Origin: JAFLUQ01 sp964537995
Lineage (GTDB): Bacteria > Bacillota > Clostridia > UMGS1883
Reading direction: 5' to 3'
DNA length: 35,779 nt
NCBI GenBank assembly: GCA_964537995.1
Contig: CAZICW010000013.1
Span: 1-35,779 of the forward strand
Shown here in pieces: positions 17,469 to 25,270 of the stretch (position 1 is its first letter; every line of letters begins with the position of its first letter). A program made the position numbers and the translations under genes. The notes under the pieces are model-generated. The model was not told the DNA's origin. It saw nothing but the letters and a program-made list of their open reading frames with translations, and searched no databases.

Positions 17469-18380
17469 TTATTTTATGTGCGACAGTATGTCGTCCCTCA
17501 TTCTTATCGCTTCCGCTCTCGCCGCCTCGCCGAACTCTTCTTCCTTCCAAGCGCCCTTTTTATAGGCGCACATGATGCCGCGGCTGGAATTTACGATTGC
17601 GCCGAGACGATTTTTATCAAAGGCAAGCGCAACGTCCTCCGCTTTTCCGCCCTGCGCTCCGTATCCCGGCACAAGGAAAAAGGTGTTCGGCAGCTTTTCC
17701 CGCAGTTCGCTAATCTGTTCGGGATAGGTAGCGCCGACAACCGCGCCGACCCTGCTGTAGCCGTATTTCCCTATGCTTTCTTCGCCGAGGCCGCGCACAA
17801 GAGCGGCTGTTTTTTCGTAAATATGCTCGCCGTCAACAATCAAATCCTGCAATTCCACTCCGGAAGGATTGGAGGTTTTGACAAGTATAAACAAGCTCCT
17901 GTCGTTTTCCTCCGCGTCCTTGACGAAAGGTCTGAGTCCGTCGGTGCCGAGATAAGGATTAACTGTCAGGCTGTCGGGGGAAAACGCGCGGTATTTTCTT
18001 TCTCCGATTGCCGTTACGCCGAGATAAGCATGGCTGTACGCTTCGGCGGTCGCGCCTATGTCGCCGCGCTTGGCGTCGAGAATCACATACATTCCCTTTT
18101 CCTGTGCGTATTCCATTGTTTTCTTCAGACATTTAATTCCCTCTGTGCCGTACATTTCATAATACGCGGACTGCGGCTTTACGGCGGGAACGATGTCGCA
18201 AAGGCTGTCGATTACGGTTTTGTTGAACTCGAAAAGCGCGGCTGCCGCACCGCCGAAGGGATCTTCTTCGGTAATATATTTCTCGAGAATAAATCGCGGA
18301 ACATAGTCGAGCTTCGGGTCAAGCCCTACGACCGTGGGATTATAGCCCTTGGAAATTATGGCTTCAATCAATTTATCCAT
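17469..18380 (-). CDS. pyrF: Orotidine 5'-phosphate decarboxylase (long form)
   Basis: Makes UMP from OMP, the last step of de novo pyrimidine synthesis. The 303-residue length and the DAKRGDIGATAEAYS block (residues 102-116, with catalytic Asp102, Lys104 and Asp107) identify the group 2 long form found in Clostridia and actinobacteria rather than the 230-residue Bacillus form. The phosphate loop GYGAQGG is near the C-terminus. The start codon at 18380 overlaps the pyrC stop by one base. Confidence 0.96.
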   Translation of the reverse strand: MDKLIEAIISKGYNPTVVGLDPKLDYVPRFILEKYITEEDPFGGAAAALFEFNKTVIDSLCDIVPAVKPQSAYYEMYGTEGIKCLKKTMEYAQEKGMYVILDAKRGDIGATAEAYSHAYLGVTAIGERKYRAFSPDSLTVNPYLGTDGLRPFVKDAEENDRSLFILVKTSNPSGVELQDLIVDGEHIYEKTAALVRGLGEESIGKYGYSRVGAVVGATYPEQISELREKLPNTFFLVPGYGAQGGKAEDVALAFDKNRLGAIVNSSRGIMCAYKKGAWKEEEFGEAARAEAIRMRDDILSHIK

Positions 18381-19642
18381 TATTTTATCACTCCGTCCAG
18401 CACTGTATTGTATACCCTTCCGTAAAGCTCCATTCCGTCATACGGACAATTCTTGCTCTTGCTTTGAAATTTTGAAACGTCCACCTTGAATTTCTCGTCG
18501 GGATTGAATATCGTCAGGTCGGCAGCTCTGCCAACCTTGATTTGTCCGGCTTCAAGTCCCAGAATTTCGGCGGGGCCCGCGCTCATTTTATATATAAGCT
18601 CGCCGAGAGTTATTCTTCCTGTTTTCACAAGCCTCGTAATTCCCAACGGCAGGCTTGTCTCAAGCCCGATTATCCCGTTAAGCGCAAGCTCGAATTCAAG
18701 GCGCTTTTCGTCAATATGGTGCGGAGCGTGGTCGGTCACGATTGCGTCAACCGTGCCGTCAGCTATCGCTTCGATTATCGCTTCGACGTCCTCGCGCGTG
18801 CGGAGAGGAGGATTCATTTTGGCGTTGGTGTCATAGCTGCCGACGGCTTCCTCCGTCAGCGTAAAATAGTGAGGGCAGGTTTCGCAGGTCACTCTTACGC
18901 CCCTTTTTTTCCCTTGGCGCACAAGCTCGGCGCTGCCCTTTGTGCTTATATGGGCAATATGCACGGGAAGTCCCTCATGCTCCGCAATCAGGATGTCGCG
19001 GCTGACCATTGTTTCCTCAACCGCGGGAGAAATTCCGCGCAGCCCCAGCAATGTCGCCGTAACGCCCTCGTTCATGACGCCGCCGTCCATAAGGCTCATT
19101 TCCTCGCAGTGGCTTATGACCTTAAGTCCGAACATGGACGCGTATTTTATCGCGCGCTGCATAACTCCGCCGCTTTTGACGGGCTTGCCGTCGTCGGAAA
19201 CCGCAACCGCTCCGGCAGCCTTAAGCTCGCCCATCTCGCTCAGCTCCTCGCCCATCATTCCCTTAGTCACCGCGCCGATCGGATACACCTTGCACATTCC
19301 GACCTCCCTTGCGCGGCTGATTACGAACCTCACAAGCGCGGCATTGTCAATTACGGGCTTTGTGTTCGGCATACAGCATACCGCCGTAAAGCCGCCTCTC
19401 TGCGCGGCTTTTGTGCCGCTTTCGATGTCCTCCTTATATTCATAGCCCGGCTCGCGCAGATGCACGTGCATATCAATAAGCCCCGGAGAAACATACTTAC
19501 CCGACGCATCGTAAATTTCCGCGCCGTCAATTTCTATATTTTCGGCGATTTCGGCAATTTTGCCGTTTTCTATCAATATGTCACGGATTTCGTCAAGATT
19601 ATTCGCTTTGTCAATAAGGTGTCCGTTTTTAATTATTAACAC
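18380..19642 (-). CDS. pyrC: Dihydroorotase
   Basis: Closes carbamoyl aspartate to dihydroorotate. A 420-residue class I dihydroorotase of the amidohydrolase superfamily. Zinc ligands His59 and His61 lie in DMHVHLREPG; later metal-site histidines are in SHCEE and HIAHIS, and the catalytic aspartate is in TDHAPHH. Start ATG at 19642 overlaps the end of pyrB by 14 bases, and its stop overlaps pyrF, so these three are translationally coupled. Confidence 0.97.
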   Translation of the reverse strand: MLIIKNGHLIDKANNLDEIRDILIENGKIAEIAENIEIDGAEIYDASGKYVSPGLIDMHVHLREPGYEYKEDIESGTKAAQRGGFTAVCCMPNTKPVIDNAALVRFVISRAREVGMCKVYPIGAVTKGMMGEELSEMGELKAAGAVAVSDDGKPVKSGGVMQRAIKYASMFGLKVISHCEEMSLMDGGVMNEGVTATLLGLRGISPAVEETMVSRDILIAEHEGLPVHIAHISTKGSAELVRQGKKRGVRVTCETCPHYFTLTEEAVGSYDTNAKMNPPLRTREDVEAIIEAIADGTVDAIVTDHAPHHIDEKRLEFELALNGIIGLETSLPLGITRLVKTGRITLGELIYKMSAGPAEILGLEAGQIKVGRAADLTIFNPDEKFKVDVSKFQSKSKNCPYDGMELYGRVYNTVLDGVIK

Positions 19643-20564
19643 TCTGCTTCCCCCTTGTAAGTAAATCCAAAACCGCCATACGCACCGAAACTCCGTTGGT
19701 GACCTGCTCGTCTATGAACGAGCGATCGCAGTCAATCACCGCGCTGTTCATCTCAACTCCCCTGTTCACAGGGCCCGGATGCATTACAAGCACATCCTTC
19801 GCCGCCAGCTTCAGACGTTTTTCGTTCAGTCCGAAGCGGGCGCTGTACTCGCGCACCGTCGGGAAAAGAGCGGATTTCTGACGTTCAAGCTGAATCCGCA
19901 GATTTATTATCACATCCGCGCCGTCAATCGCCCTGTCAACATCGGTGTAAACCTCCGCGCCGAGACTTTCCAGGCCCTTCGGCAGCAATGTCGCAGGGCC
20001 GGCAAGGGCTACCTCCGCGCCCATTTTTTTCAAAAGATACAGATTGCTGCGCGCCACACGGCTGTGAAGCACATCTCCTATTATTGCCGCGCGAAGCCCC
20101 TTAAATCCGCCTTTATGCTCTTTTATTGTAAGCGCGTCCAGCAGCGCTTGAGTGGGATGCTCGTTCATACCGTCGCCGGCATTGACAACTCCCGCCCTGA
20201 CGTTCCCCGCAAGGAAGTGCGCCGCTCCGCTGCACGGATGGCGCATTATTATAATATCCGTACCCATACGGTCAATCGTATGTCCCGTATCGAGCAGGCT
20301 TTCGCCCTTCTGCACGCTGCTGCCCGTCGCGGTTATGTTTGCCGATGAGGACGACATATATTTACTTGCAAGCTCAAAGCTGAGCCTTGTACGCGTGCTG
20401 TTTTCGTAAAACAGCGTCACGACGCTCAGACCCTTAAGCGTATCCAGCTTTTTACCGTTTGAAAGCACAACCTTTTTCATTTCCGCGGCATCGGAAAGTA
20501 TCAGGTCGATTTCCTCCGCCGTCAGATCTTTTATCCCTAAGAGGTCTTTTTTCCCGTTAAGCAT
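19629..20564 (-). CDS. pyrB: Aspartate carbamoyltransferase, catalytic subunit
   Basis: Joins carbamoyl phosphate and aspartate, the first committed step of pyrimidine synthesis. At 311 residues it is a catalytic chain with the carbamoyl-phosphate motif STRTR at 56-60, the HPTQALLDALTI block and the aspartate-binding HPGPVNRG near the C-terminus. The regulatory chain gene pyrI is absent, so the enzyme may be an unregulated trimer. It is the first gene of the operon, with an AAAGGAGGAAAA ribosome site before the ATG at 20564. Confidence 0.97.
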   Translation of the reverse strand: MLNGKKDLLGIKDLTAEEIDLILSDAAEMKKVVLSNGKKLDTLKGLSVVTLFYENSTRTRLSFELASKYMSSSSANITATGSSVQKGESLLDTGHTIDRMGTDIIIMRHPCSGAAHFLAGNVRAGVVNAGDGMNEHPTQALLDALTIKEHKGGFKGLRAAIIGDVLHSRVARSNLYLLKKMGAEVALAGPATLLPKGLESLGAEVYTDVDRAIDGADVIINLRIQLERQKSALFPTVREYSARFGLNEKRLKLAAKDVLVMHPGPVNRGVEMNSAVIDCDRSFIDEQVTNGVSVRMAVLDLLTRGKQSVNN

Positions 20565-20600
20565 GATTTTCCTCCTTTGTCGATTTAGACCATTTTAATA

Positions 20601-20629
20601 ATTATACCATTTTAGGGAATCAAAGTCAA
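20601..20629 (-). promoter_or_regulatory. Sigma-A promoter of the pyr operon
   Basis: Minus-strand -35 TTGACT (20624-20629), 17-bp spacer, perfect -10 TATAAT (20601-20606). The leader to pyrB is only about 30 nt and holds no terminator or antiterminator, so PyrR-type attenuation is not supported at this site. Confidence 0.88.
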
Positions 20630-20656
20630 CAAAAAATTAGTCGCTTCGGCAGTCGT

Positions 20657-21310
20657 CTAAAATCCGAGCGGCTCCGCCACAAGGATTACCTTGATTCTGT
20701 TTTTTTGCCGCTGGGGGCCGCTTATAAGATAGTTGCAGCAGATTCTGCCGTCTCCGCCGCAGCCGTCGGTTATTTCTCCGTCAACGCCTTTGCATACCCC
20801 CGTTTCACGACAGTATGTGGCACAGGAAAGTCTTTTTGCGTTGGGAGGCGCGGACTGCTCCTTGACGCGCTCGATTGCGTCGGAAAGATTTCTCACGATT
20901 TTATTCGATCCGACAACCATAATAACGCTTTCCGGCCCGTAGGCAATGGCGGAAACGCGGTTGCTGTTGCCGTCCACATTATAAAGCTCTCCGTTTTCCG
21001 TCACGGCGTTTGACGAGCAAAAATACGCGTCGGCGGAATAAGCGTCAATATATGCCTGCCGCTTGTCCTCATATTTTGTTCTATCGACAAAATTGTAGCC
21101 GCCGCCCGCAAGAAGAGCCGCAACTCCGCACTCCGCAAGGCTTTCGCTGCCGCCGCACGATACCTTGCAGCCTTCCTTTATAAGACTTTTCACCAGCGGC
21201 ACAACCTCTTCCTTGGTTTTTACGATGTGAGGCTCCATGTTGTTCCTCTCAAGAGCCTTCGCCGTGCGTTCCATGCGCTGCATGAGAGTTTCTTCGGCAA
21301 ATTTGTTCAT
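20657..21310 (-). CDS. LUD-domain protein with C-terminal cysteine cluster
   Basis: A 217-residue protein of the LUD (DUF162, LutC/YkgG-like) family. Family landmarks are the GGSESLAECG region (residues 53-62), the CSSNAVTENGELYNVDG block (98-114) and SVIMVVGSNKIV. LutC-type proteins work in lactate oxidation with LutA and LutB, but neither is present here, and many clostridial stand-alone members have no assigned role. The C-terminal part adds Cys163, Cys167, Cys173, Cys184, Cys191 and Cys192, spaced like a metal or Fe-S site. It is a single gene with its own consensus promoter. The family call is sound; the reaction is unknown. Confidence 0.85.
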   Translation of the reverse strand: MNKFAEETLMQRMERTAKALERNNMEPHIVKTKEEVVPLVKSLIKEGCKVSCGGSESLAECGVAALLAGGGYNFVDRTKYEDKRQAYIDAYSADAYFCSSNAVTENGELYNVDGNSNRVSAIAYGPESVIMVVGSNKIVRNLSDAIERVKEQSAPPNAKRLSCATYCRETGVCKGVDGEITDGCGGDGRICCNYLISGPQRQKNRIKVILVAEPLGF

Positions 21311-21348
21311 AATTTTTCCTTCCTTTCTCGTTTTATTCCTCTTATGTT

Positions 21349-21377
21349 ATTATAGCGCATATTCGGAAATATTTCAA
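21349..21377 (-). promoter_or_regulatory. Sigma-A promoter of the LUD-domain gene
   Basis: Minus-strand -35 TTGAAA (21372-21377), 17-bp spacer, perfect -10 TATAAT (21349-21354), about 40 bases before the start codon, which follows GAAAGGAAGG. Confidence 0.85.
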
Positions 21378-21389
21378 TATAAAAATAAA

Positions 21390-21413
21390 AAGGGCCGCAA
21401 AAAACGCACCCTT
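21390..21413 (-). terminator. Probable terminator before the LUD gene
   Basis: An imperfect stem (minus sense AAGGG, internal loop, GC, with GC and CCCTT) followed by TTTATTTTTAT. It would end transcripts coming from trmD; its T-tract runs into the -35 region of the LUD promoter. Confidence 0.5.
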
Positions 21414-21531
21414 CCCGCGCCGTAAAGCTTTCGCGGTTCCTTTTTTTAATCGGAGCAAGCCTCGTCAAGCCTTTTCGGAACGGAGCTTGCGGATATGTCG
21501 CAGCGCGCGCAAGGGACGCTCGCTCCTCAGA

Positions 21532-21596
21532 ATTTCGGCGGGAGATTATACTCCCGCCGAAATGATGAATGACGCCCGCCTATAAGTCGGCGGGCG
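21532..21596 (-). repeat. Two tandem GC-rich palindromes downstream of trmD
   Basis: The first has perfect 13-base arms (21532-21544 with 21551-21563, ATTTCGGCGGGAG against CTCCCGCCGAAAT) around a 6-base loop ATTATA. The second has perfect 8-base arms (CGCCCGCC 21573-21580 with GGCGGGCG 21589-21596). They share the GGCGGG core and are nine bases apart. Neither has a following T-tract on the minus strand. They may be REP-like palindromic units or 3' protective structures for the trmD message. Confidence 0.65.
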
Positions 21597-21611
21597 CCAT
21601 CTGCGCATAGG

Positions 21612-22325
21612 TTATAATTTTTTCAAAAACTCCCTGTCCTCCTCGCTGAGCGGGAAGCGTTTTATCATATCGGGACGTTTTTTCCATGTTCTTTCAAGGG
21701 ATTTTTCATGCCGCCATTTTTCAATCTCACGGTGATTGCCGCCGAGCAGCACCTCCGGCACGGTTCTGCCCATAAATTCGGGCGGTCTGGTATACTGCGG
21801 ATATTCGAGAAGCCCTTCGTAATGGCTTTCGGCGGCCGCGGTTTCCGCGCTGTCAAGCACGCCCTCGCGCATACGGCTGACGGAATCTATAACCACCATT
21901 GCCGGCAGCTCTCCGCCCGTAAGCACATAATCGCCTATCGAAACCTCTTCGTCCACAATTTCCTCCAAGACCCTCTCGTCCACACCCTCATAATGACCGC
22001 AGAGCAAAACAATATGCTTTTCCCTGCTCAGAGCCTTCGCCATTTTCTGATTAAAAACCTTGCCCTGCGGAGACATATACAGCACAAGCGGTCTGTCGTC
22101 GCCGGCTACGCTTTTGTACGCGTCGTATATCGGCTGCGGCCGCATAACCATGCCGCCGCCCGCGCCGTAAGGATAGTCGTCCACGCGGCGGTGCTTATCC
22201 TTGGAAAAATCACGGATATTGACAGTCTCAACCTCTATAAGCCCCTTTTCCGCGGCACGGCCGATTATCGAAATTTTCATAATGTCGAACATTTCGGGAA
22301 AGAGCGTCAGCACGCTAAATTTCAT
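21612..22325 (-). CDS. trmD: tRNA (guanine37-N1)-methyltransferase
   Basis: Methylates G37 next to the anticodon using S-adenosylmethionine, preventing frameshifts. From the ATG at 22325 the protein is 237 residues, typical length. The SPOUT knot shows in LYMSPQGKVFNQ, LLCGHYEGVDERV and the deep trefoil loop SIGDYVLTGGELPAMVVID. YPYGAGGGMVM is the N-terminal signature. ATG 22325 is preferred to the in-frame TTG at 22331 because the GAGGGG ribosome site is ten bases away from the ATG. It overlaps rimM by 11 bases. The usual next gene, rplS, is absent. Confidence 0.97.
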   Translation of the reverse strand: MKFSVLTLFPEMFDIMKISIIGRAAEKGLIEVETVNIRDFSKDKHRRVDDYPYGAGGGMVMRPQPIYDAYKSVAGDDRPLVLYMSPQGKVFNQKMAKALSREKHIVLLCGHYEGVDERVLEEIVDEEVSIGDYVLTGGELPAMVVIDSVSRMREGVLDSAETAAAESHYEGLLEYPQYTRPPEFMGRTVPEVLLGGNHREIEKWRHEKSLERTWKKRPDMIKRFPLSEEDREFLKKL

Positions 22326-22830
22326 CTTCAATCAGCCCCTCAATCGGAGTTATGACAATTTCGCCGCGCGCAAGCGAAATTTCCTTCACAAAAGCATCGC
22401 ACTTGGGAACAAGGCTCTTTTTTCCCGAAGCGGAGGTTATTTCCAGCAGCTCGCCGCCCGCGGTATCGCCGACGTCGGTGATTTCACCGATAACAGTGCC
22501 GTCGGGCAGCACAGCCTTAAGTCCCATGAGCTGAAAATAATAAAATTTGCCGTCGGGCAGCACGGGCAAATCCTCCGCCTTTGCAAAAAGCTCCGTTCCC
22601 TTAAGCTTTTCCGCCGCCGTCATATCCTCAATGCCCTCAAATTCCAACAGCACCGCGCCTTTATGAAAGTGCCGGCTTTTTATTTTATACTTCCGCGAGG
22701 CGTCCTTGCTGTACAGTGTATCCACAGCCTCGAAGAAGCTTTCCCCGTCAGTAAAGTGCAGCGCCTTCACGCAGCCCCTTGTTCCGTGGGTATTAACGAT
22801 TTTCAGCACGTTTATCAATTCCGACGCCAT
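22315..22830 (-). CDS. rimM: 16S rRNA processing protein RimM
   Basis: A 30S assembly factor that binds S19 and helps mature the head of the small subunit. The 171-residue protein has the N-terminal beta-barrel (GTRGCVKALHFTD) and the C-terminal PRC-barrel (YYFQLMGLKAVLPDGTVIGEITDVGDTAGGE), both expected. Start ATG at 22830 follows AAGGAATGAG. A 129-base spacer with hairpins separates it from khpA, while it overlaps trmD, so rimM-trmD may be differentially expressed from the upstream part. Confidence 0.95.
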   Translation of the reverse strand: MASELINVLKIVNTHGTRGCVKALHFTDGESFFEAVDTLYSKDASRKYKIKSRHFHKGAVLLEFEGIEDMTAAEKLKGTELFAKAEDLPVLPDGKFYYFQLMGLKAVLPDGTVIGEITDVGDTAGGELLEITSASGKKSLVPKCDAFVKEISLARGEIVITPIEGLIEDEI

Positions 22831-22858
22831 AATATCTCATTCCTTGTTTTGTTATTTA

Positions 22859-22894
22859 AATCGGAGCAAATCTCCGTTTCGGGAGAGCCGGAGC
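22859..22894 (-). other. Alternative pairing elements in the rimM leader
   Basis: In transcript sense the order is CTCCG (22889-22893), CGGAG (22872-22876), CTCCG (22862-22866). The middle element can pair with either neighbour, giving two exclusive small hairpins about 40 bases before the rimM start. This resembles an attenuator layout but the stems are only five base pairs. Confidence 0.35.
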
Positions 22895-22907
22895 GTTCCT
22901 CTGATTT

Positions 22908-22940
22908 AAAGGGCATACGCTTTTCAAGCGCACGCCCTTT
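22908..22940 (-). terminator. Hairpin between khpA and rimM, terminator-like
   Basis: AAAGGGC (22908-22914) pairs with GCCCTTT (22934-22940), and inside it CGCTT pairs with AAGCG around a 3-base loop. On the plus strand it ends in seven T residues; on the minus strand, the sense of the operon, only TTTAAAT follows. It could be a partial terminator that lowers rimM-trmD expression, or an RNA processing site. Confidence 0.5.
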
Positions 22941-22959
22941 TTTTGTATTTCTGTGAGCT

Positions 22960-23196
22960 TTAGTCGAGAATATCGACAACAACTTTTTTCTCAATTCCAA
23001 ACTTTTTAGCGGCACCCTTCATAACAGTGCGTATTGACTTGGCAATCCTGCCCTGTTTCCCGATGACCTTGCCCATGTCGCCCTGCGCCACGCTGATTGC
23101 CAGCACAACGGCATCGTCTGTCTCGGTTTGGGTAACAACAACCTCATCGGGATTGTCAACCAAAGGCTTTACTATGGTTTCCAAAAGCTTTTTCAT
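22960..23196 (-). CDS. khpA: KH-domain RNA-binding protein KhpA
   Basis: A 78-residue protein consisting of one KH domain, with the GxxG loop seen as VIGKQGRIA near residue 46. KhpA proteins bind RNA, usually together with KhpB (Jag), and influence cell division and envelope genes in Firmicutes. The position between rpsP and rimM is the standard one. Start ATG at 23196 follows AGAGGAAGGTG. Confidence 0.93.
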   Translation of the reverse strand: MKKLLETIVKPLVDNPDEVVVTQTETDDAVVLAISVAQGDMGKVIGKQGRIAKSIRTVMKGAAKKFGIEKKVVVDILD

Positions 23197-23231
23197 TAAG
23201 CACCTTCCTCTCTGAGTCCTTTCGCGGCGGG

Positions 23232-23477
23232 CTATTCAATCACGCCGTTCTTTTTCAAAAGGCTCTTAACGGTATCGGTGGGCTGAGCGCCGTTCTTGAT
23301 CCACTGCTTTGCTCTTTCGGCGTCGATAACAAGCTTCGAGGGCTTTTCGAGAGGAGCGTAAGTACCTATTTCTTCAATAAAGCGGCCGTCACGGGGATAG
23401 CGCGAATCCGCAACGACAATCCTATAAAAGGGAGCCTTCTTCGCGCCGATTCTTCTGAGTCTGATTTTAACTGCCAT
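23232..23477 (-). CDS. rpsP: 30S ribosomal protein S16
   Basis: An 81-residue small-subunit protein with the characteristic start AVKIRLRRIGAKKAPFYRIVVADSR (given here in part: VKIRLRRIG and FYRIVVAD). Length and sequence are normal. The ATG at 23477 follows GGAGGTG, and a 13-base palindrome (TGTGTTTAACACA) fills the space between ribosome site and start codon. It lies 63 bases after ffh. Confidence 0.97.
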   Translation of the reverse strand: MAVKIRLRRIGAKKAPFYRIVVADSRYPRDGRFIEEIGTYAPLEKPSKLVIDAERAKQWIKNGAQPTDTVKSLLKKNGVIE

Positions 23478-23540
23478 GTGTTAAACACACCTCCGTAAAA
23501 ATTTTAAAAAATATATAATAACATTCAGTTATTAACTCAC

Positions 23541-24866
23541 TTAAAACGGAAGCCTCATCTTCCGCATTTTTTTGGGATCGGAAAACGCTTTGAGCATTTT
23601 CCGCATCTGCTCGTACTGGCGGAGCAAATTGTTCACATCCTGAATTTGAACGCCGCTGCCCGCGGCAATGCGCCGTTTGCGGCTTGAATTGATAATTTCC
23701 GGACGCTCACGCTCCTCGTTTGTCATCGAGGTTATGATTGCCGCAATCCTGTCAAGCTGTTTTTCGTCAATCTTAACGCCCTTGAGCGCCTTTGCGTTCA
23801 CGCCGGGAAGCATTCCCATTATACTTTCCAGCGATCCCATATTGCGCATCTGGTCAAGCTGGCTGAGATAATCGTTCAGATCGAAGCGCTGAGATTTCAG
23901 CTTTTTTTCCAGCTCCGCCGCCTTTTTTTCGTCGATTGCCGCCTGAGCCTTGTCAATCAGCGAAAGCATATCGCCCATGCCGAGAATGCGCGACGCCATT
24001 CTGTCGGGGTAAAACGGCTCAATATCGCTGAGCTTTTCTCCGATACCGACGTACTTTATATTCTTTCCCGTCGCGGCACGGACGCTGAGAGCCGCGCCGC
24101 CTCTCGCGTCTCCGTCGAGCTTTGTCATGATTATGCCGTCGATGCCGAGCTTATCGTCGAAGCTGCCCGCAACCGTAACGGCGTCCTGACCTGTCATCGC
24201 GTCAACCACAAGCAGGATTTCCGTAGGATTGACCGTCGTTTTTATCCGGCAAAGCTCCTCCATAAGCGCTTCGTCAATATGAAGCCGCCCCGCGGTATCA
24301 ATTATAACCGTGTCATAAAGCGATGTATCGCAGCCTTTCACCGCTGTCTCGGCAATTTTGACGGGATCCTTTGTGTCAAAATCGGCATAGACCGCCAAAT
24401 CAAGCTGCTGTCCGACAACCTGAAGCTGCTTGATTGCCGCCGGACGGTATACGTCGCAAGCGACGAGCTTCACTTTTTTGCCTTGCTTTTTCAGCACTCC
24501 GCCGAGCTTTGCCGCCATTGTGGTTTTGCCCGCGCCTTGCAGCCCGACAAGCATATACACCGTCGGCGGCTTGGGCGAAACCGTCAGCTTTGCCTGCGCG
24601 CCTCCCATAAGCCATGTCAGCTCGTCGCGGACGATCTTTATAATCTGCTGTCCGGGCGTAAGACTTTCCATTACCTCGGCGCCCGTCGCCTTTTCGTAAA
24701 CACGCTTTTCAAACTCTTTGACAACCTTAAAGCCGACGTCGGCCTCAAGCAGAGCAAGCCGAATTTCGCGCATGGCGTTTTTTATATCCTTTTCGGACAC
24801 AACGCCCTGCCCTTTAAGCTTCTTAAAGGTTTCCTGCAATTTTTCGCCCAAAGATTCAAAAGCCAT
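23541..24866 (-). CDS. ffh: Signal recognition particle protein Ffh
   Basis: The SRP54 GTPase that, with the 4.5S/6S RNA, brings signal-bearing ribosomes to FtsY at the membrane. The 441-residue protein has the N domain helices (1-90), the G domain with P-loop GLQGAGKTT (108-116), DTAGR, TKLDGDARGG, and the methionine-rich M domain (about 300-430, including SRKRRIAAGSG, which holds the RNA-binding arginines). The start ATG overlaps the ylxM stop by one base (TAATG), the classical arrangement. The SRP RNA gene was not seen in the window. Confidence 0.98.
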   Translation of the reverse strand: MAFESLGEKLQETFKKLKGQGVVSEKDIKNAMREIRLALLEADVGFKVVKEFEKRVYEKATGAEVMESLTPGQQIIKIVRDELTWLMGGAQAKLTVSPKPPTVYMLVGLQGAGKTTMAAKLGGVLKKQGKKVKLVACDVYRPAAIKQLQVVGQQLDLAVYADFDTKDPVKIAETAVKGCDTSLYDTVIIDTAGRLHIDEALMEELCRIKTTVNPTEILLVVDAMTGQDAVTVAGSFDDKLGIDGIIMTKLDGDARGGAALSVRAATGKNIKYVGIGEKLSDIEPFYPDRMASRILGMGDMLSLIDKAQAAIDEKKAAELEKKLKSQRFDLNDYLSQLDQMRNMGSLESIMGMLPGVNAKALKGVKIDEKQLDRIAAIITSMTNEERERPEIINSSRKRRIAAGSGVQIQDVNNLLRQYEQMRKMLKAFSDPKKMRKMRLPF

Positions 24867-25225
24867 TACCGTTCTCCGTTCTGAATATAGTCCGCCGCCT
24901 CAATTATTTTTTTGGCAAGCCCGTGAATATTCACGCTGCCGCTCAGACGGCCGTTGAGCATGATAATGTCGTCGGCGCGGGAACGGATTTCGTCCAGCGC
25001 GGCAAAGCGCTCGCTCAACCGGAGCTTTTTGTCCGCTTCGGTCAGCGTTGCTTCTCCCCTTTTTATAAAATCGCGCACGCCCTGACGTGTTATATTCATA
25101 AGCTCGGATATTTCCGCAAGCGAATAGTCCTCGTTATAATAATAATCCAACGCCTCCGCCTGACGTTCGGTCAACAGCCCGCCGTAAATGTCGAGCAGAG
25201 CGCCGAATTTCAAATCCTTTTCCAT
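24866..25225 (-). CDS. ylxM: YlxM-family DNA-binding protein, SRP operon
   Basis: A 119-residue helix-turn-helix protein of the UPF0122/YlxM family, with the sigma-4-like block LTERQAEALDYYYNEDYSLAE (given in part: AEALDYYYNEDYSLAEI) and ITRQGVRDFIKRGE, which is the recognition helix. Always found before ffh in Firmicutes and thought to act in SRP biology or its regulation. First gene of the ylxM-ffh-rpsP-khpA-rimM-trmD run. Start ATG at 25225 after GGAGAG. Confidence 0.94.
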   Translation of the reverse strand: MEKDLKFGALLDIYGGLLTERQAEALDYYYNEDYSLAEISELMNITRQGVRDFIKRGEATLTEADKKLRLSERFAALDEIRSRADDIIMLNGRLSGSVNIHGLAKKIIEAADYIQNGER

Positions 25226-25241
25226 TGCGTTCTCTCCATCT

Positions 25242-25261
25242 GTAAAGCTAATGAGCTTTAC
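25242..25261 (-). promoter_or_regulatory. Perfect hairpin at the 5' end of the ylxM-ffh transcript
   Basis: Eight-base arms GTAAAGCT and AGCTTTAC flank a CATT loop. By promoter position the hairpin starts about three bases after the transcription start, so it could be an operator palindrome or a 5' stem protecting the message. Confidence 0.6.
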
Positions 25262-25270
25262 ACTTTAGGT

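Noticed and set aside
20630..20656. Possible terminator after the LUD gene (TTAG...CTAATTTTTT)
   Set aside because: The stem is only four base pairs with a 16-base loop; too weak to call although the T-tract is good.
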